Shown piece by piece: positions 35,225 through 42,426 of a stretch of DNA of 64,000 bases (its first letter is position 1; every line of letters starts with the position of its first letter). The notes beneath the pieces are model-generated. The model searched no databases. It had not been told where the DNA came from and saw only the letters and a list, made by a program, of their open reading frames with translations. The translations under genes and the position numbers were made by a program. Where the stretch lies: positions 248,001 to 312,000 of the forward strand of contig JAFKAC010000013.1 in NCBI GenBank assembly GCA_025766275.1, given 5' to 3'. This DNA is from Lactarius indigo. Its lineage: Eukaryota; Basidiomycota; Agaricomycetes; Russulales; Russulaceae.

Positions 35225-35946
35225 AGATTAACGCCACCGAAGAACCAGGAGCGTACACACCTGTAGCTTTTCCCTTAGCAGAAGCTTCCGGTTCTTTACG
35301 CTGCTGATCTTTCTTGGCTTTTTGTGCGCTGTTTTTCAAGTAGGTATGTAGGTAATCATGTACAACCCAGTTTCCTTCATACTCGAGGAGGACGGGAAAA
35401 TCTTTGGAGGCCTGCTTATATGATTAATTGCACGTCCGCGTGGTCGGAGAAAGATCAGCATCGTACCATCTCACAGACAAGAGTAAGTTTATTCATAGAT
35501 CTTGTTGCTTGAGCAGAATAGGCGAGAGACGTATCCAAATATTCATCGGCCAAGGAACGTACCCTTTCCTAGGAAAAATCTGTGTGACAGCCGTGTTACA
35601 AATGAGTAGATTATACCCTAATAGTTTGGTAAAGTCCATCTTCCCACCCGTGCTGCTGTTCGAGGATATCTTTAAGGGTGTATCCCCCACGACCGATACG
35701 GCCGACTTCCCCCAAAGGCTTCGGTATGAGTGATGGAGTGGACGCAGTCGGTGTGAGCGGCGACAGGGGTGGAGACCTTATCGGCCCATCTGTGGGATCA
35801 TTTTCCAACCTTTTTTGGAACACACCCCTCATGGCGTGAAAGAGTGGAGGAACCAGCTCCGGGTTGAAACTACATCGCATCGAGCCGGGAGGGAAGTGAG
35901 GAAGGAAGCGGCGTCGCTGGCGAATGGTTGAACGTATGGAAGGCAT
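35225..35946 (-). CDS. hypothetical multi-exon protein, possibly decayed
   Basis: The ATG at 35,946 begins MPSIRSTIRQRRRFLPHFPP and runs to GGYTLKDILEQQHGWEDGL. A downstream exon (acceptor CAG before ASKDFPVLLEYEGNW) continues VVHDYLHTYLKNSAQKAKKD and KEPEASAKGKAT up to a GTGTGT donor. The exon between them contains IFPRKGYVPWPMNIWI but then meets a stop in the frame tried, so the model is incomplete or the gene is broken. Similar short proteins occur in agaric genomes; no function is known to me. Confidence 0.4.
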
Positions 35947-36451
35947 TGTGTGAAGTAATGCTCATACCCCTCAGATCGTCGTGACATTTAAAGTCACCGA
36001 AATAGGCACCAAGTGGATGTTTGCGAGTGCGTTGGAAATATTGGCCAATCACCAAGAACAAAGAAAATGCAGCAAAGCAAAGGGATAGCGTTCTGGGGAG
36101 ACAATGGCATTGAGTGGAAACTCCGATGGTATTGTATTTGCCGATCCCTGGTTATTATCCATGAAACAAGAAAAACAAAGCCAAGAGAAGACCAGTGTGG
36201 GTTCTGCAACAACGCACGTTAGCGGGGGTCGAAAAAAAGAAAAAGAAAAAATACAAGAGCGCTGTGATAATGCCCGGTAATGTGCAAGCAAATGAGATGG
36301 CCTACTTTGTAGTCCATGAATGGACAACCCGTAGCTACGAGTTGCTTGTTGTGAAGAGAAAATATAAGCCTATCGGCGCTATGAAGATGTTGGATGGACA
36401 GTAGAAAAACCTACGTACCAGCGATTAAGATAGACTGAAAGAACCACCATC
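35947..36451. other. intergenic, upstream of the Tnp2 gene
   Basis: An A-rich tract (36,229-36,251) and short frames only. Probably the promoter side of the Tnp2 gene. Confidence 0.4.
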
Positions 36452-38619
36452 ATGCCTGCCTGCTACTGCAGGTACTCCAGCTGTAATGGCCAACTTGTTG
36501 ACGACAAGACTAGAAAGCGTCATAAGAGGTTTGACGACTCGCAAGCGTATCACAAGCAGGCCGAGGTATGCCGTCACTTTGACTTTACCTACTATCCCTA
36601 GTAAATAATGTTCTAGCACAACGCGGACGACAGTCAAGACCATCCAGAACTTGAACTTCAAGGCACCATTCCCAGGTCGTCTCCTCCGATCGACGAGGCC
36701 ACCTGCAAAGTAGGAAAAGAGGGATCACGCAAGGAGCATATCCGGCACTATCAAACCAGTACCTCCACATTGCAGTCTTTAGTTGAGCTAGAGCAAAGGG
36801 CCGCGATCCAGAGAAGGGCTATGCAGGACCTGAAGAGTCGGGTTATAACGTCACTATCGACTAAATCTTTGCTCGACGAGATCAAGACGCACCGGATAGA
36901 AATGGAAGCAACACTGGCTACCCTCACTGTTCTCTGGTGCAGTGACGGTTCAGTGGCGACGCGCGTGAAGGAAGACTTGGAGCTGCAACTGCAGGAAGGC
37001 ATCGAGGACACGAAGCGGTTGAAGCGTGTACTCGCCAGCACCCCAGCTGGTCCCAACAAGTGTAAACTAGTAATTGACATCGAAAAACCGGGTGAGAATC
37101 TCGACCATGAATCTAAAATACATCATTCTGACGTCAAAAACAGACAAAGACTTTCTCTGCTCTTTGGAAGGTTGCAACTCCCTTTTGCAGCGAAGTTTAT
37201 TCCAAGTGCTTGTCCAAGACAGTCTGGACCACGCAACTCGGAGCTCAAGCAACTTCAGGCTGAAGTCATTGAAGGACGATTTCGCAAAAACGATGGGCAA
37301 CGATTTGTCGCTTGCCGATGAAGAATTCCTTCGAACCTTTCCAACCGACATCAGAGTTGCACGGAAAATGCTCGGAGCCCCCAAAACCGTCACTTACGCT
37401 TGCTGTCCAGCATGCAGCTCTTTATATCCTCCACTAGATGAAGATGGTGTCCCCACATATCCGTATGAATGCACCAGCGGACTATGTCAAATTCGGGGTG
37501 GTTGTGACCTGCTCAAGCTGGGATCAACACAACACCAGAAGAGCATCGGCGTACCTAAACGTCCATTCGTAATGCGAGACTTCCATGACTTTGTGGGACA
37601 CCTGCTATCCAGACCAGGAGTGGAGGCAGTCATTCAGCGGTCGGGAGAACGGGTGGGCGACGACACTGTCGAGGATATACTCGCTGCGGAGGGGGTCAGG
37701 GAAATGAAAGACCCAGACGGCGCACCTTTCCTCTCTGGTGAGCAGCACGAAGAACTTCGCCTTCTATGGTGCCTCTCTGTAGATTTCTTCAACCCATATC
37801 ACAACAAGATTGCTGGAAAAGTGGCTTCGGTGGGGTCTATTGTTCTGTCTTGCCTCCTATTGCCGCCAGATATGCGGCATAAAATCGAGAACCTGTGCCT
37901 CGTCGGCGTCATTCCCGGGCCCCGTGAGCCTTCAGGGGAGGAAATTGACCATTTCTTACGCCCTCTCGTCGAAGTCATGAAGGAGTCCTGGACACATGGA
38001 GCAATATATAGGACACACGAATACCCTCATGGCCGACTTGTACGATCGGCAATCGCCCTCTCAGTAAACGACTTTCCGATGGCAAGGAAAATTATGGGCA
38101 CCGCAAATTACATCGATAGAAGAGCTGCAAGAGAGGAACATTTCGACTCCTGGAAAGTACGCACCTTCCAAAGGGTCCAAGAAGACGCCCAGAAATGGCG
38201 GAGTGCAACATCAGCAAAGGAGCGCAAGCGACTATACAACAAAACTGGCGTACGTCACTCAGTCTTGATGGAACTAGAATACTGGGACCCGACCACCATG
38301 GTGCCAGTTGACGGCATGCACAACCTCTTCATCGGCTTACTGCAGTACCATGCTCGAACGGTGCTCGGGATGGACTCAACAGGATCTTGAGATGAAAAGG
38401 CCGCAGAGACACTCAGGCAAGTAGAAAATGCAAGAGAGACGCTATCACATGCAAGCCTAGAATCGCTTGATCTGAGAACACTGACGGTTGATGTGCTGAG
38501 GATCCTCTGCGAAGAAAAGGGCATCAGCGTCGGGCAATCCAAAGGGCTTCGTAAAGTGGATCTAATAGAGTTGCTGAAGGTACGAAAACACTCTCACCTC
38601 GCCAGACGAACTCACGTGG
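36452..38619 (+). pseudogene. Tnp2 (CACTA-type) transposase gene, 5' half
   Basis: The ATG at 36,452 reads MPACYCRYSSCNGQLVDDKT, the usual Cys-rich start. GT-AG introns join a coiled-coil exon (SLVELEQRAAIQRRAMQDL) and a long exon with a zinc-ribbon-like block (YACCPACSSLYPPLDEDG) and the Tnp2 core: SVDFFNPYHNKIAGKVASVG, LCLVGVIPGPREPSGEEIDH, FLRPLVEVMKESWTHGA, HGRLVRSAIALSVNDFPMAR and DPTTMVPVDGMHNLFIGLL. A single TGA (38,388-38,390) interrupts an otherwise open frame that continues into the SAP-like segment VDVLRILCEEKGISV. A donor GTACGA at 38,581 implies that E2 inserted inside or beside an intron. The gene resumes at 16,850 on the other strand. The family cuts and pastes DNA; this copy cannot now be expressed whole. 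Confidence 0.85.
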
Positions 38620-38745
38620 TGTCACGAACCTATAAACCTGGTCGTGACTCAAGGGCGCTTAGGACCGGTCCGCGCCGGCCCGGTCTTATGTAACCACCTT
38701 CCTAAAGGGGAATTCCGAATCGGAGTTTGAATTCTGTCCTCAAAC

Positions 38746-38808
38746 GATCACGTGATCTGTCACGTGATCAGTCACGTCTCCTAAGACACGTGCTGTGTAC
38801 ACGTGTAC
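38746..38808. promoter_or_regulatory. E-box cluster in U3
   Basis: CACGTG at 38,749, 38,761, 38,787 and 38,800, plus CACGTC at 38,773. Two copies sit in 12-bp perfect palindromes (GATCACGTGATC, GTACACGTGTAC). CACGTG is the core site of fungal bHLH factors of the Cbf1/Pho4 type; regulation by them is inference. Confidence 0.6.
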
Positions 38809-39073
38809 TAATCAACGGTTGATTGTTGATCAATCAACAAAGATAATCACCCAAGTCACCACCCCTCGGGAATTCCCGCATTGACTGCGGAATCACGCCA
38901 TCCTGATACAAGATTGCGCCATCGACTGCGGCGCAGTCATTCTATGTTTAAACCTCTTCTGATTGGACTCTATTGTTAGATGTCTCTAGAATGTTCCTTT
39001 GCGCAGTACTGTGCAGCACCCGTGAACAGGCCCTAAGCCTGCCCTAAATCTACGCACAGACCACCCCCTGTAG

Positions 39074-39118
39074 TATATAAGCTGGTGCAATTCTACGGAC
39101 AGTCCCTCAGACTGTCCA
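39074..39118 (+). promoter_or_regulatory. E2 TATA box and predicted transcript 5' end
   Basis: TATATAA at 39,074-39,080. AGACTGTCCA at 39,109-39,118, 35 nt downstream, is complementary to the primer-binding site. GGACAGT (39,098-39,104) and ACTGTCC (39,111-39,117) form a dyad around the predicted start. The start site itself is predicted, not measured. Confidence 0.6.
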
Positions 39119-39293
39119 CTTGTGACATCCTCCCTCTTGCCTCACAGCTCCTTCGAGTGCCCCGCTCACCGCGCGCCACTACCTCTCTACTGAGCCAAGA
39201 GCGAATCTTGTGTTCTTCTGTCGTCGAGCACCTCTTCTCCACACCCTCTCAGCCCCCAGTCTCTGCCTACATCGTGACCCCCTGTCGAGTGAC

Positions 39294-40612
39294 AGTGAGT
39301 CATCACACTTGGACAGTCTAACCCAATAGACTGACTCCGGGCTGCTCCAGTGACTGACTTTGACTACGAGTACGATTTCTCGCAGTACGGTCAGTGGGAC
39401 GGAGATTCTGCCAGCTACCAGTCGGAGTTCGACAATCACGGTAGCCCCCTCGACTTTTCCCGTGTCTCCCTTGTTCCCTCCACCTCTGCTGTCCGCCTTG
39501 ACAGCCTCCGCTTCACCGCCCCCTACACCCCCGCCACCTTCGGAGGTAACGAGCCTCCCGCCCCTGTTGCCCTCGTTCGGGACACAACCCCCGAACTAGT
39601 TTACCCTTACGCTCTGACTGAAGAAGCCACCCCTCGTCCATCCCCTCGTCCCTTGTCCCCCAGCACTGCCCAATTCTACGAAGAGGTCCTCGAGCTCATC
39701 GACCTCAACGGGAACCCTGTCCCCTTGTCCCCCGAACCCCGCGCCAGGTCTGCGCCTCCCCTCCGAGTTCCGGCCCCCCGCCCTCCTATTTCCCTTCGTG
39801 GCTCTCCTTCGCCACCTCCTGTTTTTCCTCCGACTCCTCGTCGCTCTCCGTCTCCTGTTCCACTCCCCTCCCGCCTTGCGACCCCCAACTCGCCGATTAA
39901 CTACGAGCGAGTAGCAGAACAAGGCCCCGTCTTCCCTCCGGCCCCTCACCCCGAACAAGAGAACCTCCCCCCCCTCGGTCCCACCGCCTATCAGGCGCCT
40001 CCTTGTCTCCTTCACCAAGGAGAACACCCCCACCAGTACATCGCCGTCGTCACCCCCCAAGGAGAATCTTGGCAGCCCGCCTCCACCACACTCCGGGAAC
40101 TTATCACTAAGATTCCCCTCGCCACTTCCCTTGTCTCTTTTCCCCCGATTTTCCCTTCCGTCACCCCTTTCCGCCTTCTTCCTCCCCACGTTTACACCCT
40201 CTTCCCGCGCGTCGTTGACCCCGCTCAGCACCCCGACTTTCCTCCCCTGTATATCTGTTCCAAGGCCGTCTACGACCTCCCTTCCCCCGACACCCCCTTT
40301 GGAACTATCCGATACGACTTCAGGGAAGGCCTGAGACGTGCCTTTGCCCCCCTCGCTAACGTCCATAGAGCAGGGTATATTGACTCTCTAGTAACCCTAG
40401 AGATCCAGGACTTCTTGGACGGGAGGATTGTGACCACTTACGGACACTTACGATTTTCTTTTAACGGACAAATTTACGCTTACCACCAGGCCTACTTCTT
40501 TGAGGACCTAGTGCGCTCTGCCCCCCACCTTCTTGCTTACTGTCTTTCCCCTCGTACTCCTGCCGACCCCTTTGATTTCATTTCCGCTTTTCCCGACGAC
40601 CAACCGCTTTAG
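39294..40612 (+). CDS. ORF A: accessory protein, 420 aa, split start codon
   Basis: After splicing, the frame reads MTDFDYEYDFSQYGQWDGDS and stays open to TAG at 40,610-40,612. Without splicing there is no ATG at all: the 420 codons include no internal methionine. Third codon positions are strongly pyrimidine-rich, as in genes. The N-terminal quarter is acidic/aromatic, the middle Pro/Ser/Arg-rich (SLRGSPSPPPVFPPTPRRSP), and the C-terminal half appears folded (YIAVVTPQGESW, LREGL-type helices, IDSLVTLEIQDFLDGRIVTT). PINYERVA is nearly the PIDYERVA of the pol extension in element X, so the protein may share ancestry with it. Family unknown; function not assigned. Confidence 0.7.
39295..39350 (+). 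other. candidate 56-nt intron that creates the ORF A start codon
   Basis: Donor GTGAGT (39,295-39,300), branch consensus CTGAC (39,331-39,335) and acceptor CAG (39,348-39,350); the length is typical of agaric introns. It removes the end of the LTR and the whole primer-binding site. Joining base A (39,294) to TG (39,351-39,352) makes ATG in frame with ORF A, with G at -3. Confidence 0.75.
39310..39319 (+). other. primer-binding site, self-priming type
   Basis: TGGACAGTCT begins two bases after the LTR and pairs over 10 nt with AGACTGTCCA at the predicted transcript start (39,109-39,118). This layout is that of Tf1/sushi elements, whose mRNA 5' end primes minus-strand synthesis; a tRNA primer was not evident. 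Confidence 0.65.
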
Positions 40613-40637
40613 ATAAGTGGTTATATATTTGCCTTGT

Positions 40638-40721
40638 CTTGAAACGAGTGTTTTAAGTGCAACGCAAAGTAAGTAAGTGTTTACTTATTCGAGTTTTGGA
40701 CTTAAATCGAGTGATTTAAGT
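40638..40721 (+). other. hairpin cluster between ORF A and ORF B
   Basis: Three stem-loops in series: 40,638-40,645/40,650-40,657 (8 pairs, one G-U, loop GAGT), 40,670-40,676/40,681-40,687 (7 pairs) and 40,700-40,708/40,713-40,721 (9 perfect pairs, loop GAGT). The second covers the donor of the ORF B intron and the third its acceptor. Confidence 0.6.
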
Positions 40722-41703
40722 GCCGCCTTCTACTCCATTTACCTTCAACTTATCTGAAGAACAAAGGCTTGCGCGAGCCCGAGTTAACTTCGAATCCCAC
40801 AGGCAGCGGCAACTTGACCGCTACTACCCCGTCACTTCCACTTACGACCTCATCGATAACCCCCGTCTTGACTGTTGGACAGAACCCCCTACCGCCTTAC
40901 GTACCCTCATCGACCTCTTTGATTTTGGAGAAGTCATCCCCGAAAGGGTTTACCACGAGTTCATTGACGATCTTTCTGAAGTCGTCAAGGCTGCCGACGA
41001 ACAACTCCTTTATTGGCACCTTTCCAACTCCGCCTCTGCCACCAATCATCCAACAGACCAACTCCTAGTGTGGGCCAAGAGCGACTATCTTTGGTTTGTC
41101 CACGTTCCCCCTCGAAGCGATCACTATATTCGGCAACTAGAAGACGGTTTCTCTCTTCATTACGTTGACCGACTCCGCCTCACGTACCAGGAAATACAGA
41201 TTTCCTTTCAAGAACTCCGAGTAATCATCCACCCTGACTCTGCCCCCCATCTAGTCATCTCCGATAGTTCAGAGCTCACTTATTCCTTCGCCACCTCTGT
41301 GTGGGAAACTACCCTGTCCAATCCTGACTGAAACCTGGTCAACCCTAGTAGCTGGCATTACCCCCCTTCTACCTCTGACGACCCAGAGTTAGTTTCAATT
41401 CTCAACGCTAGAGAAACCTTCCGGACTCCGCCCTTGCTCCGCCGAATTACAAATCGACTACCCCCTAGTTCCCCTGAAACTGAAGACGAATCTTCAGACT
41501 CCGACATCTCCCTACATAACGGAGATACCAACCAGCCGCCTAGTCCAAACGACGGTTGGGGACCAACTCTGACCTCAGGCCCCTGTTGGTGCTCTCAGGA
41601 AGTTTGCACCTGTGGTTATCGTCCTAACACCCCCCCGACACCCCCCAACGTAGTGTTGTGGTCCCCTGGAGTTAACTATCTACCTTATAGAGAAAAGGAC
41701 TAG
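40668..41703 (+). CDS. ORF B/C: accessory protein, split start codon and one internal TGA
   Basis: From the spliced ATG the frame reads PPSTPFTFNLSEEQRLARAR and runs 203 codons to TGA (41,329-41,331), then stays open in the same phase to TAG at 41,701-41,703. A candidate 48-nt intron (41,301-41,348; GTGGGA, branch CTGAC at 41,324-41,328, acceptor CTAG) would remove the TGA and keep the frame; its donor is weaker than the others. B is helical and charged (VYHEFIDDLSEVVKAADEQL). C is Pro/Ser/acidic with a Cys-rich spot (CWCSQEVCTC). No internal methionine occurs. Family unknown. Confidence 0.6.
40669..40720 (+). other. candidate 52-nt intron that creates the ORF B start codon
   Basis: Donor GTAAGT (40,669-40,674) and acceptor AAG (40,718-40,720); the branch site is weak. 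Joining A (40,668) to TG (40,721-40,722) gives an ATG in frame with ORF B. The LTR donor at 39,295 spliced to this same acceptor would also give ATG, because the LTR exon also ends in A. Confidence 0.65.
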
Positions 41704-41713
41704 ATAGTATAGA

Positions 41714-41749
41714 TTGTCAAAATAATTTTACGAGTGTAAAATTTGACAA
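41714..41749 (+). other. hairpin between ORF C and ORF D
   Basis: Stem of 8 plus 6 pairs (41,714-41,721 and 41,726-41,731 with 41,736-41,749), a 4-nt bulge and loop GAGT at 41,732-41,735. The loop and its C-G closing pair equal those of two hairpins upstream of ORF B. Confidence 0.65.
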
Positions 41750-42426
41750 GTCAAACCCTGGATCCAATTCATTGGGCAATCAATCTGGCATCCTCACACG
41801 TCGCCCAAAGAAGAATTCACCGTCGCTTCCAAGTAGACGATCGGCCCATAGCCTCCACCCCTAGTACCCCTGTTACCTCAAGAAGGGCCCCCAGAGCTCG
41901 CCGAGCTACCAACACCCAAATTCCCCTCCCGAGTATTAACCAAGCCGGACCAAGCGAACCGGTGTACCCTAGTATCCAAGCAACCCCGACTGCAAGACAG
42001 CATTCTACGAGCAGTGACGAAGCTCAGTATCTCGAGACCCAACCCCGAGAGATCCATTGTCATCTCCCTGAAGCTATCCTAGTAACCAAGAGCCTACCAA
42101 CCAGAACCCCCCGAGAACTCGACGTGTTCAGAAGACACTGTTCTCTGTTGTACCAAAACCGGCACAATCTCGAAACCCTGTACTTTTCCCAGCCGCTTAC
42201 GCGTATAAGCGAGATTTCGACAAGTCCCTTGTATTTCCAAGACTTCTTGTGGAGAAGCAAGACAACCCTGACCCACTTTGGTATTTGGGAAGAATACCAT
42301 TGGATCCGTCGTTCACAAAGACCTCATCGTCCGGATAGAGCTATCCTCCTCCCTGCATACAAAGTCTACTACCCCTGGAACTTGGACAGTTGGACTGTCA
42401 CCCGCCTCACCAGAAGAGGTGAATGA
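41740..42426 (+). CDS. ORF D: methionine-free frame ending on the gag start
   Basis: Open from TAA (41,737-41,739) to TGA (42,424-42,426). It is in the same phase as B/C but separated from C by three stops (TAG, TAG, TAA), and no good intron was found to bridge them. The N-terminal half is basic and Pro/Ser-rich (RRIHRRFQVDDRPIASTPST). The C-terminal half is richer in aromatic residues (TLYFSQPLTRISEISTSPLY, FQDFLWRSKTTLTHFGIWEE). The stop overlaps the gag start as ATGA. It may be read after reinitiation, as a late exon of another ORF, or not at all. Confidence 0.55.
   Translation, partial: NLTSQTLDPIHWAINLASSHVAQRRIHRRFQVDDRPIASTPSTPVTSRRAPRARRATNTQIPLPSINQAGPSEPVYPSIQATPTARQHSTSSDEAQYLETQPREIHCHLPEAILVTKSLPTRTPRELDVFRRHCSLLYQNRHNLETLYFSQPLTRISEISTSPLYFQDFLWRSKTTLTHFGIWEEYHWIRRSQRPHRPDRAILLPAYKVYYPWNLDSWTVTRLTRRGE

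Larger units (their letters stand above)
38620..39307 (+). repeat. E2 5' LTR
   Basis: 688 bp. U3 holds four CACGTG E-boxes. TATATAA is at 39,074-39,080. No ATG occurs from the predicted start (about 39,108) to the end of the LTR. A GTGAGT splice donor lies at 39,295-39,300. Confidence 0.95.

Noticed and set aside
39596..40366. 256-codon antisense frame opposite ORF A with an ATG
   Set aside because: It is the mirror of the strongly pyrimidine-biased third positions of ORF A; Gly/Arg low complexity, no domain.
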